NCBI GenBank assembly: GCA_016712565.1 | Contig: JADJQU010000001.1 | Span: 983,910-1,047,909 of the forward strand | DNA length: 64,000 nucleotides | Direction: 5' to 3' | Source of the DNA: Planctomycetota bacterium | Lineage (GTDB): Bacteria > Planctomycetota > UBA1135 > GCA-002686595 | Shown here: positions 52,212 through 60,904 of the stretch, one piece after another | Layout: every line of letters starts with the position of its first letter | How positions within the stretch are numbered: position 1 is the stretch's first letter | Made by a program: the position numbers and the translations under genes | Notes under the pieces: generated by a model | Databases searched by the model: none | Told to the model about the DNA's origin: nothing | Seen by the model: only the letters and a program-made list of their open reading frames with translations

Positions 52212-54586
52212 AGCACGCTCAGGTCGTTCGAGAAACCGTTCGCCACGCACAGGTCGATCCGCCCGTCGCCGTCGAGGTCCGTGAGCACCAGGTCCAGGGG
52301 ACCGAGGCCGGCGCCCAGGTCGTCGAAGGCGCGCAGGGACAGTTCCGCCGCGCCCCGCGGAACCGCGGCGGTCCAACCATTGATCAGGTGGCTGTCCTGG
52401 GCGGCCACGAACACCTCCGCGCGGCCGTCGCCGTCCACGTCGGCCGCGGCGAGCCGGTGGGGTCGCAGGCCGGTGTTCAAGGTCGCGGCCACGCGAAACT
52501 CCGCGGGCCCGGCGCCGGAGAGCAGCGCGCACCACTGCCCCTGGGTCGAGCCCGGGGCGCTCAGGGTGAGCACCGCGAGGTCCTGGCGTCCGTCGCCGTC
52601 GAGGTCAGAGCCCGCGGCGTCCAGGGGCGCGCCGGCGAGGGGCGTGAATCCCAGCTCCACCAGCGAGAGTCGGCCCTGGGCGTCCCGTCGCGCATCGAGC
52701 CAGGCCACGCCGACCCGTTCTCCGGGTGCCGCGAGCAGGCAGGCCATCTCCGGCGCGGGGTCGCCGTCCAGCTCGATGGCCGCCAGTGCCCGCGGCGAGG
52801 AGGGCACGCGCAGCCCCGCGGCCGGGCTCTCCTGCCCCCCTTGGCCCCCCAGGAATTCCGCCTCGCGGATCGTCACCAGGGCGGCGTTGGGATCGCAGAG
52901 CACGAGCTCCAGGCCGCCCGCGCGCGGGCTTCCCGCGTCCACGTCCAGGGTCAAGAGATCGCTGGCCGCGCCGCCGAGTTCGAGGGGCGAGAGCGGCGTC
53001 AGGCCGCCCTGCTCGTCGCCCGCGGCGCGCATCAGCCGTGCGCCTGCGGGCCCCGTGGCGAGGAACAGGAGGTCGAGCCCGGGACGGCCGTCGAATTCCA
53101 CGAGGCGCGGCGCCCGCGCCTCGGAACCGCTCTCCAGGCGCCGGCCCGCCTCCACGGTCGTCGGTGAGGAAGGGCTCGATCCGGCGCGCCGCACCACGGT
53201 GCTCACGCTGTTGGACTTGGCGTCGATGGACGCGAGGCGCAGCGGGCCCGGCGCGTCGCCCGCCGAGGCCAGGGCGTTGGGAAACTCGCCCAGGGGCACG
53301 CTCGCCGCGGACTCCAGCCCGCCCGCGCCGTCGCCCAGGAGAAGCCCGATGCCCTGGGTGTCGCGGTTGGCGACGGCCACGTCCAGCAGGCCGTCGCCGT
53401 CCACGTCGAGCACGGCGAGGGATCCGGGAGTCTGCCCGGCGTAGATGCCCGTGCGCGAGCGCGGCCCGGTGGCGGAGAGCCCCGACAGAACCAGGGCGCT
53501 CAGTTGATAGTGATGCAGCAGCACCAGGTCCTGGCGTCCGTCGCGATCGAAGTCCGCGGCCGAGAGGCCGATGGGGATCGCGTCCACGGGCCAGGCCGCG
53601 GGCGTGCCTTCGAACCACGCGCGGGCTCCGCCTGGATTTCCAAGTCCGGCGATCCACAACTCGCGGTCGCCGCCGGCGATGGCCAGCTCCAGATCGCCGT
53701 CGCCGTCCACGTCCAGTTCCGCCAGGGCCCTGGGCATGCCGCCCAGGGTCAGACGGTGCGTCGGCGCCCCATCCGCCGTTGCGTAGGCCTCCACGGCGCC
53801 CGCTCCCTGGAATCCCACCACGACCGCGCCGAGCTCGGTGCTGACCAGGGCGCAGCGCGGCCACTCCGCTCCGAGTGTCCAGTGTTCAGGCTGGGCCGCA
53901 CCGTCGCGCAGGAGCTCCAGGCGACGTCCGTCGCAGGCCGCGGCGAGCACCGCCCCGCCCGCGAGGAACCCGGCGGCCAGGGCGCGCGGTCGATGCTCCA
54001 ATTCCCAGGACCGGGTGCTTGGGCCCAGGTGGGTTGGGCTGTGGACTTCCAGCGTGCGCGCGCCGCGGGAAGCCAGGGCCAGGGCCCGGCCCCTGTCGGC
54101 CCCGAAGCTCTCCGGCGGCAGGGCCAGCGGCGCCAGGGGGAAGTCCCCGCAGGGAACCCGCGTGCTCTGCCGCGAAAGTCCCTCCGCCGAGCCGCGCCAG
54201 ACGCAGAGTCCGCCGGGGCTCACCAGCGTGGCGGCCAGATCGTCCCAGCCGTCGCCATCGAGATCGGCCGCGCACAGTCCTTCCGGCTTGAGGTCCAGGA
54301 GGCGCTCGCGCCGCGCCCGAAACGGCGCCTGGCCGGACCCGTCGTGGGCCGCGCGCCCGAGGTCGGGCTGCTCCGCGTGGCTTCCAGGGGCGGCCGGCGA
54401 TTCCGCGGCCCCGGGCTCCTGCGTGATCGCGACCGCCGAGGGTGCGGCGGGGCCCCTGCCGGGCTGCGGCGGCGCCTCGCCACAGGCGAGTGCGAGGATC
54501 AGGATCGGCCACGGGGCCCCGCGCGGCCCTCCGCGGACGAGCTGCGGCGGTGCGGAGACGTTCCCGCGGGGCCCGGTGTGGTCCAT
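52163..54586 (-). CDS. Exported FG-GAP/VCBS beta-propeller protein, module copy A
   Basis: An 807-residue protein with an N-terminal export signal ending in a possible lipoprotein cysteine (LALAC, weak lipobox). It has about eight propeller blades marked by calcium-type DxDxDGxxD motifs, for example DLDGDGWDDLAA, LDVDGDGDLELAIAG, DFDRDGRQDLVLL and DLDGDGRIDLCVANGFSND at the end. It is paralogous to the protein at 56653-58950. The start ATG 54586 lies inside a 14-bp palindrome. Such propellers mostly mediate binding at the cell surface. Confidence 0.88.
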   Translation of the reverse strand: MDHTGPRGNVSAPPQLVRGGPRGAPWPILILALACGEAPPQPGRGPAAPSAVAITQEPGAAESPAAPGSHAEQPDLGRAAHDGSGQAPFRARRERLLDLKPEGLCAADLDGDGWDDLAATLVSPGGLCVWRGSAEGLSRQSTRVPCGDFPLAPLALPPESFGADRGRALALASRGARTLEVHSPTHLGPSTRSWELEHRPRALAAGFLAGGAVLAAACDGRRLELLRDGAAQPEHWTLGAEWPRCALVSTELGAVVVGFQGAGAVEAYATADGAPTHRLTLGGMPRALAELDVDGDGDLELAIAGGDRELWIAGLGNPGGARAWFEGTPAAWPVDAIPIGLSAADFDRDGRQDLVLLHHYQLSALVLSGLSATGPRSRTGIYAGQTPGSLAVLDVDGDGLLDVAVANRDTQGIGLLLGDGAGGLESAASVPLGEFPNALASAGDAPGPLRLASIDAKSNSVSTVVRRAGSSPSSPTTVEAGRRLESGSEARAPRLVEFDGRPGLDLLFLATGPAGARLMRAAGDEQGGLTPLSPLELGGAASDLLTLDVDAGSPRAGGLELVLCDPNAALVTIREAEFLGGQGGQESPAAGLRVPSSPRALAAIELDGDPAPEMACLLAAPGERVGVAWLDARRDAQGRLSLVELGFTPLAGAPLDAAGSDLDGDGRQDLAVLTLSAPGSTQGQWCALLSGAGPAEFRVAATLNTGLRPHRLAAADVDGDGRAEVFVAAQDSHLINGWTAAVPRGAAELSLRAFDDLGAGLGPLDLVLTDLDGDGRIDLCVANGFSNDLSVLYGRNSSKAISKPNGR

Positions 54587-54633
54587 GGATCCATGGTAGG
54601 AAACAGGGGTAGGAAACCGGGGTGGGAAACCGG
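54583..54633. promoter_or_regulatory. Palindrome and three tandem 13-bp repeats between divergent genes
   Basis: CCATGGATCCATGG at 54583-54596 is a perfect 14-bp palindrome that includes the start codon of the copy-A propeller gene. Overlapping its end, three tandem 13-bp units follow at 54595-54607, 54608-54620 and 54621-54633 (GGTAGGAAACAGG, GGTAGGAAACCGG, GGTGGGAAACCGG). They lie in the 112-bp space between the divergent propeller A and helical B genes. This is a plausible operator array; no regulator is known. Confidence 0.6.
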
Positions 54634-54698
54634 CGCGGCGTGCGCGCGAAAGCGGGCGGCGCTGCTCACGGCGAGGCCCATGCACTATCCTGGCCGCG

Positions 54699-56681
54699 AT
54701 GTCGTTTCGCGCCGCCTCCGCGCACCTGCTCCTCGCGGCGCTCCCGTGGGCCTGCACCGCGCCCGAGAAAACCCCGAGCGCGGGTCCGGAGGGCGACGGG
54801 GCCCGGCGCCCCGCCCTATCGGAGGAGAGCGCGCGCGAAGCCGCGCCCGAGTCCGGGCCGGGGCTTGCACCGGTCGCGGCGCCCGGGAGCGCTCCGCCGG
54901 GCACTCCCGCGGGCCCCCGGGGTCCACAGGAGTCCGTGTCCGCCCGCGGACAGGAGCGCATCCTCGAACTCGACATGCTCGACAACGGCTCCGGCACCGA
55001 GCCCGTGGATGCGACGGCGCCCGACGGACGCCGCTTCATGATCCCCTGGTGGGTCAGTTCGGGCACGCCGCGGACCACGACCACCGCCGCCGCGGGCCTC
55101 GAGCTCGCGCCCGGGGCGCTGCTCTCCCAGCCCATCGCGGCCTACGGGCCCTTGGCGGTGCGTCTGCGCGTCGAGGGCCGCGTGGTGGGGGCCGGGCGCC
55201 TGCGGCTGGAAGACGGCCGCGGAGGGAGCTTCGAGCTGGAGTTGCGGGACCAGAGCTTCTCCTTCACCGGCGCCGACCTCGAGAGCCGCTTCGGCCGCGC
55301 CCCAGAGCCGCGGTTTCTGCTGGAGCTCTCCGCGCCGATGGACTCCGCGGGAGCCGTGTTCCACGACCTGCGGGCCATCGTCTCCTGGCCCTGCCCCGAG
55401 CCCCGGGACCTCGCCTTGGAGCTCTACCGTCTTTGCGATGGGGTGGTGCGCACCTGGCTGGAGCGCGGATCCGACCGCGATGGACCGCGCAGCACCGCGT
55501 TCCTCACCCGGCGCTTCGACGTGGTCACCGGCGAGAAGATCGACTCGGGCGCGGGCTGCATCCACCCGCTGTTCGAGGGCCTGCTGGAGGCCTCGGCGTT
55601 TCTCGACGTGCCCGAATGGAACGCCGCCCTGGAGACGTTCCTCGGCGATTTCTTCGAGCTGGGGTTCCACCCCGCCACGGGACTGCCGCGGGATTGGGAC
55701 GGCGCGACCGACCTGCCCCAGGACCGCAAGCCGGTGGAGGTGGGCCGCTACCTGGCGTTCCTGATCGATCTGGAGGAGACCGGGCCCGAGCGCTTCCGCG
55801 GACCCGCGGCGCGCCAGGTGGATCGGCTGGTGGAGACGATCCTGGCCCGCGGGCTTCTGCCCGACGGCAGCCTGGCCGTGAAGTACGTGCCCGCCGACGG
55901 CACGCCCAGCCTCGACGTGCCTCTCCTGCGGCGCCTGGATGTGGCCGCGCAATTCGCTCGGCTCGCGCGGCTGCGGGGCGAGGAGCGCCTGGCGGAATGT
56001 GCCCGCGTGGCCCTGGCGGCCCTGGAATTCACGCACTTCTGGGCCGGCACCTGGTCCACCATCGACCCGGACTTCGACGACAACTACGGCCACTGGGGCC
56101 AACGGGCGGCCACGATGCTCGCGGCCTTCCCGGAGGATCCCGAGTTCCGGCGCTTCAACCTCGGCGCCTTCGCCCACTTCGCGCCGGTGTGGCGTGACGC
56201 GCTGCGCTTCGGGGGCAGCATGGCCTCGGACCAGAACCGCTGCTGGGAGTTTTTGCAGCGCGTGGCGCAGATCGAGCCCGCGATCCGCCCCGAACTCGAT
56301 CAACTCATGGTGGGTTCGATCCGCGCGCACCTGAAGGGCCGGCAGTACGCCAACGGCTCCTGGGGGGACTCCACCTTCGTGGCCTTTTCGCCGCGGGCCT
56401 CGCTCAACATCGGCGACCTGACGGGCTACCCGGCGAACATGTTGAACGGGCTCGCCGTGGCCTGCCGCGAGGGGAGCAGCCTGCGCGACGACGCCACGCG
56501 CGCCCTGTTCACCGCCGTGCTGCGCTCCTCGGAGCAGATCTACCGCCGGCCCCACGGGTTGATCCTGCGCCGCGAGCAGGCGCCGGGGCTCAACGTCGCC
56601 GGCGGCGACCTGCGGTTGTTCGCGGCCGCCGTGGAGATGCTGGAGCAGTTGCCTAGCGACGGACTCCGCGCAGCACGCTGA
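54699..56681 (+). CDS. Exported helical-repeat protein, module copy B
   Basis: A 660-residue paralogue of 49699-51537. The N-terminus (LLLAALPWACTAPEK) suggests export, possibly as a lipoprotein, and is followed by a disordered Pro/Ala/Gly stretch longer than in copy A. The beta domain (LDMLDNGSGTEPVD, IPWWVSSGTPR) and helical domain (LGDFFELGFHPATGLPRDWDG, STIDPDFDDNYGHWG, RFGGSMASDQNRCWE) match copy A position by position. Conserved acidic and tryptophan residues in these blocks are the best candidates for a binding or active site. The gene ends within the convergent propeller gene (29-bp overlap). Confidence 0.85.
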   Translation: MSFRAASAHLLLAALPWACTAPEKTPSAGPEGDGARRPALSEESAREAAPESGPGLAPVAAPGSAPPGTPAGPRGPQESVSARGQERILELDMLDNGSGTEPVDATAPDGRRFMIPWWVSSGTPRTTTTAAAGLELAPGALLSQPIAAYGPLAVRLRVEGRVVGAGRLRLEDGRGGSFELELRDQSFSFTGADLESRFGRAPEPRFLLELSAPMDSAGAVFHDLRAIVSWPCPEPRDLALELYRLCDGVVRTWLERGSDRDGPRSTAFLTRRFDVVTGEKIDSGAGCIHPLFEGLLEASAFLDVPEWNAALETFLGDFFELGFHPATGLPRDWDGATDLPQDRKPVEVGRYLAFLIDLEETGPERFRGPAARQVDRLVETILARGLLPDGSLAVKYVPADGTPSLDVPLLRRLDVAAQFARLARLRGEERLAECARVALAALEFTHFWAGTWSTIDPDFDDNYGHWGQRAATMLAAFPEDPEFRRFNLGAFAHFAPVWRDALRFGGSMASDQNRCWEFLQRVAQIEPAIRPELDQLMVGSIRAHLKGRQYANGSWGDSTFVAFSPRASLNIGDLTGYPANMLNGLAVACREGSSLRDDATRALFTAVLRSSEQIYRRPHGLILRREQAPGLNVAGGDLRLFAAAVEMLEQLPSDGLRAAR

Positions 56682-58950
56682 CGTCGTTCGAGAAGGCGTT
56701 CGCCACGCACAGGTCCACCAGGCCGTCGCCGTCGGCGTCCGACAGCACGAGGTCCAGGGGCCCGCGCCCCGCGCCCAGCCCGTCCAGGGGCGCCATCGCG
56801 AACGGCAGGCCCGCGCTGCCGGGCACGCTGGTCCAGGTCTGCACCAACGTCGTGGTCTGGATCGCCACGAACACCTCGGCGCGGCCGTCGCCGGTCACGT
56901 CGCCGGCGGCGATGCCGCGCGGGAGCTGCGCGGTGGGCACCGGCGGGAGGACGCGGAAGTCCGCGGCGCCGCCCGGTCCCCGGAGCAGCGGGTGCCAGGC
57001 TCCCACCGGCGAGTCGTGGGCACGGGTCACCAGCACGGCGAGGTCCGCGCGGCCGTCGGCGTCGAAGTCGCAGGCGGCGGCCTCCAGGGGCGCGCCACCG
57101 AGGGCCGTGAATCCCAGTTCCCCCAACTCCAGGAGGCCTCGGTCATTCCGCCGCGCATCGAGCCAGGCGACGCCCACGCGCTCCCCCGGCGAGCCCAACA
57201 CGCAGGCCCATTCGGGCACGGGGTCGCCATCCAGTTCCAGGGCCACCAGTTGCAGAGGCACCGAGGGCACCGACAGGCGCGCGCCCTGCTCCAGGGCGGC
57301 CGGGTCGCCCAGGGCCGCGGCATGCTCCAGGAGCAGCACCCTGCCGCCGTTGGCGTGGCAGAGGAGGACTTCCGGCCGACCGTCCTGGTCCACGTCCACC
57401 AGGGCCAGATCCGACGCCCCAAAGCCCAGGGGCAGCGCCGCCCGGGGTTCCATGCGCCCCGCGGCGTCGCCTGCGAACAGGCGCAGGTCGGAGCCCCCCT
57501 GGCCGGCCACCAGGAACAGGGCGTCCAGGCCGGGGCTGCCGTCGAGCTCCGCCAGGTGGGGCGAGCGCGGCTCCGAGCCGCAGGGCACTCCGGGATGGAC
57601 CAGCAAGCTCCCCTGGTCCCGCACCACCGCGGAGAGCGTGTTGGTCTTGGCATTGAGAGCCAAGAGCCGCACGGGCCCGTCGTCCCCGGACGCCGCGGAC
57701 GGCGCGGCCGCGATCGTCATCGGGAAATCCTCCAGGGGAAAATTGGAGCCGATCCGCAGGGAACCCGCTCCGTCGCCGCGGATCACGCCCAGTCCTTGGG
57801 GATCGCGATTTCCCACCACGAAGTCGAGGCTGCCGTCGCTGTCCACATCGAGCAGCGCGAGGCCCGCGGGCGTCTGCCCCACGTAGAACGTCGGCCGTCG
57901 CTCGGGCCCCGCCGTGGAAAGTCCCGTGAACACCTGGAGGGACAGGCTGAAGTCGTTGAGCACGGCCAGATCGTCCCGGCGGTCGCCGTCGAAGTCGCCC
58001 ACGCCCAGGGCCGTGGGAATCGCATCGGCGCGCCAGCGCAAGGGCGAGCTGTCGTCGAACCAGTCCCCCGGGCCGCCCGCGCTGCCCGCGCCGTAGACCA
58101 GCACATCGTGGTCGCCCGCGGCCACGCACAGTTCGCGGTCGCCGTCGCCGTCGACGTCGAGCTCCGCCAGGGCGCGCGGAATGCCGCCCACCTGGATCGC
58201 GCCCAGGCGCGCGCCCGGGGCGGGCTCCCCGGGCTCCCCCCGCGGCACGAGGTAGGCCTCGACCGCGGTGGAATCCTGAAAACCCACCAGCACGGCCGAG
58301 AGCGCGGTGCTGACCATGGCGCAGCGCGGCAGATCGGCGGAGAGCTTCCAGGCTTCCGGGGCGGCGGCGCCCTCCCGCAGGACCTCCAGTCGCCTGCCGT
58401 CGCAGGCCGCGACTACCAGGGCAGCGCCGCCGGCGTTGCCAGCCGCCAGGGCGCGGGGCGTGCGCTCCAGGGCGAAGGCGCGGCAGTCCGGAGCGGCGAA
58501 GGACAGCGTGCGGGCGCCGCGGGAGGCGATCGCGATGCGCTGGGTGACGCCCGGGGCCTGGAAGCTCCCCGGCGGCAGCGCCACCGGTGCCAAGGGGAAG
58601 TCGGCGCAGTCGTAGGTCTCGAAGCCGTGGTCCAGACTCCCCGAGACCGACGACCAGACCAGCAGGGCGCCCGGCACCACCAGGGTCGCGGCCACGTCGA
58701 GCCGACCGTCGCCGTCGAAGTCGCCGCTGCACAGCCCCTCGGGCTTGCCCGGCAGCGGTTGCTCGCGACGGGCCTCGAAGGGGGCCGAGTAGCCGCCCAG
58801 GGGGCCGAAGGGTGCCCCGGCGGCCTGGGCCCGGGCATGGGCGGGGTGGACCGGGTCCCCGTGCGCGACGGCGGCCGGCGGGGCCCCCAGCGCGGCCAGG
58901 GCCCAGGCCGCGGGCCCGAGCATGCCGACGGTCCACGGCGGGAAGGGCAT
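56653..58950 (-). CDS. Exported FG-GAP/VCBS beta-propeller protein, module copy B
   Basis: A 765-residue paralogue of 52163-54586. It has a signal peptide (MLGPAAWALAALGAPPAAVA), then about eight blades with motifs such as DFDGDGRLDVAATL, LDVDGDGDRELCVAAG, DVDQDGRPEVLLC and SDADGDGLVDLCVANAFSND. The order of blades and linking phrases (NRDPQGLGVIRGDGAGSL against NRDTQGIGLLLGDGAGGL in copy A) shows that the two genes descend from one. Its C-terminal end is FSNDVSVLRGVRR. The tail-to-tail overlap with the helical gene is kept in both copies. Confidence 0.88.
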   Translation of the reverse strand: MPFPPWTVGMLGPAAWALAALGAPPAAVAHGDPVHPAHARAQAAGAPFGPLGGYSAPFEARREQPLPGKPEGLCSGDFDGDGRLDVAATLVVPGALLVWSSVSGSLDHGFETYDCADFPLAPVALPPGSFQAPGVTQRIAIASRGARTLSFAAPDCRAFALERTPRALAAGNAGGAALVVAACDGRRLEVLREGAAAPEAWKLSADLPRCAMVSTALSAVLVGFQDSTAVEAYLVPRGEPGEPAPGARLGAIQVGGIPRALAELDVDGDGDRELCVAAGDHDVLVYGAGSAGGPGDWFDDSSPLRWRADAIPTALGVGDFDGDRRDDLAVLNDFSLSLQVFTGLSTAGPERRPTFYVGQTPAGLALLDVDSDGSLDFVVGNRDPQGLGVIRGDGAGSLRIGSNFPLEDFPMTIAAAPSAASGDDGPVRLLALNAKTNTLSAVVRDQGSLLVHPGVPCGSEPRSPHLAELDGSPGLDALFLVAGQGGSDLRLFAGDAAGRMEPRAALPLGFGASDLALVDVDQDGRPEVLLCHANGGRVLLLEHAAALGDPAALEQGARLSVPSVPLQLVALELDGDPVPEWACVLGSPGERVGVAWLDARRNDRGLLELGELGFTALGGAPLEAAACDFDADGRADLAVLVTRAHDSPVGAWHPLLRGPGGAADFRVLPPVPTAQLPRGIAAGDVTGDGRAEVFVAIQTTTLVQTWTSVPGSAGLPFAMAPLDGLGAGRGPLDLVLSDADGDGLVDLCVANAFSNDVSVLRGVRR

Positions 58951-59098
58951 CGGGGCATCGTACCCGGGTGCCGGGGGGAAGCCACGGGCGGAGGAAACCC
59001 GACGCTCGTTCGTCGCTAACCCACTGCGCGGCGAGGACGCCCCCCGGCAGGTGCGGCTATCCTGCCGGTTCGCGGGGCCGGAGGCCGCCGCCGTGTCC

Positions 59099-60826
59099 AT
59101 GGGTCGCAAGCACAAGTTCCTGGTGGTCGGCTGTTCGCTGCTCGCGCTGCTCGTGGCCGTGTTGTGGTGGCTCGTCGTCGGTCCCGAGGCTCCACCCCGG
59201 GCCCTCGAGGAGCCGCCTGTGGTTCAGGAACCCGCGTCGGCCCCCGCGGCGCCGGTGGCCCAGGATCTCCAGTCCCCCGACGATCGGGGCGCCGGAGGTT
59301 CGGTGCCCGTGGGCGATCCCCTGCACACCACCGTGGCCTGGCCGGTCAAGTTGCGGCTCGAACTCGTCGATCCGGCGGGCCTGGCCAAGGCCCCGGGCGT
59401 GGCTTCCCTGGGATCCAGCGCTTCGGCGCGCCTGGCGGGCTCCGTGCTGGGCCCGGAGGGCACGGGGCTCCCGGCCCGGGTGCGCTTCGCCGCCGGTCCC
59501 AACGAGGGGCGCCTGCTGACCACGAACAGCGCAGGCAAGTTCGGAGCCGCGGACCTCTACCCCGGCCTTTCGGTGGTGGAGGTGGACGGCCCAGGGGACT
59601 ACGACGTGCGCCGCGAAGTGCGCTTGCGCTCGGGCGCGGAGACCTCCCTGAACCTGGGCTTCGGCATGCCGGGCGCCGCTTCGGGTCGCGTGCTCGACCG
59701 CGACGGAAAGCCTGTGGAATCCGCCGCGGTGGAGCTCGACGGCCAGCTGCAGTATTCGGCGGCCGACGGTTCGTTCCTGTTCTCCAACGTGGCCTCGGGC
59801 TACGACGTGGTGTGCACCGTGTCGAAGCCGGGCTTCGCGGCCCACTTCGAATTGGTGACCATCGCCGCGCGCCAGACCAACGACCGGCTGGTGTTCACGC
59901 TGCTCGCCGCCGCGGCCCTCGACGTGGAGATCCCCGAGCGTCTGGGTTCCCCCGGCGAGGCCATGGTGGTGCTGATGAACGCCAACGCCGCGGCCCAGAG
60001 GCGCTTTCCCTGGCGCACGGTGAGCCCCTTCAAGCTCCAGCCGGGATCGCGGGCCCACCTGGAGGGCCTGCCCGCGGGCACGCGCGTGCGCGTGTACGTC
60101 TTCCACGCGGGCGCCCTCGCGCGGCCCAGCTACGCGGAGGTGAACCTGGAGGAAGGGCAGACCCAGCTGGCAGTGGTGCATCTGGATCCCGCTCCGGTTG
60201 TGGTGGGCACCGTGCGCACCCAGGACGGACTGGTGGCGCCCGGCGCCCGCGTGCGCCTGGAGGCGCCCGATCGGGTGGGTTCCACCCTGGCCTACTTCGA
60301 GGAGACGGCCCTGTTCCTCGAAACCGAGGTGTTGCCCTCGTTTCCCATGGGCCTGCAGGAGGCCGTTGCCGATCACAACGGCCGCTTCGAGTTCACCGCC
60401 TACGCCAAGCAGGCCCCGCGCCGCTACGTGGTGGCCACCTCCGCCGACGGAGCGGAGACCGGCTCGGTGATCATCGGCCCGGAGGATCAGGTGGTGAACC
60501 TGGTGCTCGCGCCGCGCCGCGCGTCCGGCAGCCTGAAGGTGGAATTCCCAGGCCGCCACCAGGCCCTGGAAGTCGAATGCACGGTCCGCGGCGAGCCCCG
60601 CGACAGGATCGTGCTGCCCGCGGGCGAGGCCTACGAACTCGCCGATCTGCCCGGGGGAACCTGGCGCCTGACCGCCACCTGGCGCGGCCAGGAGATTCCG
60701 GTCTCGGACACGGCGGGTCGGGGTTTCCTCGTGGAGGGATCCACCACGCAGGTGGTCCGTCTGCCCCAGGGCGCGATCGACGGCCAGGACGAGGACACGC
60801 TGTTGCGCGCCGGGCGCAGGCCCTAG
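59099..60826 (+). CDS. Membrane-anchored carboxypeptidase-regulatory-like protein
   Basis: The 575-residue product has a short basic N-terminus and one transmembrane helix (FLVVGCSLLALLVAVLWWLVV), followed by several beta-sandwich units of the carboxypeptidase regulatory-like type (ARLAGSVLGPEGTGLPARV, AASGRVLDRDGKPVESAAVE, VVVGTVRTQDGLVAPGARV). It has the same design as the protein at 31468-33507. No enzymatic motif is present. It follows the duplicated module on the plus strand, 148 bp from the divergent propeller B gene, and may act with it at the surface. Confidence 0.75.
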   Translation: MGRKHKFLVVGCSLLALLVAVLWWLVVGPEAPPRALEEPPVVQEPASAPAAPVAQDLQSPDDRGAGGSVPVGDPLHTTVAWPVKLRLELVDPAGLAKAPGVASLGSSASARLAGSVLGPEGTGLPARVRFAAGPNEGRLLTTNSAGKFGAADLYPGLSVVEVDGPGDYDVRREVRLRSGAETSLNLGFGMPGAASGRVLDRDGKPVESAAVELDGQLQYSAADGSFLFSNVASGYDVVCTVSKPGFAAHFELVTIAARQTNDRLVFTLLAAAALDVEIPERLGSPGEAMVVLMNANAAAQRRFPWRTVSPFKLQPGSRAHLEGLPAGTRVRVYVFHAGALARPSYAEVNLEEGQTQLAVVHLDPAPVVVGTVRTQDGLVAPGARVRLEAPDRVGSTLAYFEETALFLETEVLPSFPMGLQEAVADHNGRFEFTAYAKQAPRRYVVATSADGAETGSVIIGPEDQVVNLVLAPRRASGSLKVEFPGRHQALEVECTVRGEPRDRIVLPAGEAYELADLPGGTWRLTATWRGQEIPVSDTAGRGFLVEGSTTQVVRLPQGAIDGQDEDTLLRAGRRP

Positions 60827-60904
60827 CCTGCTGCGCGGACCGCGGCCGGAGTGCCCGCCACGCCCCGGGATCCCCGTGCGGCTCCCGCGAGTAGAATCGC
60901 GCCC

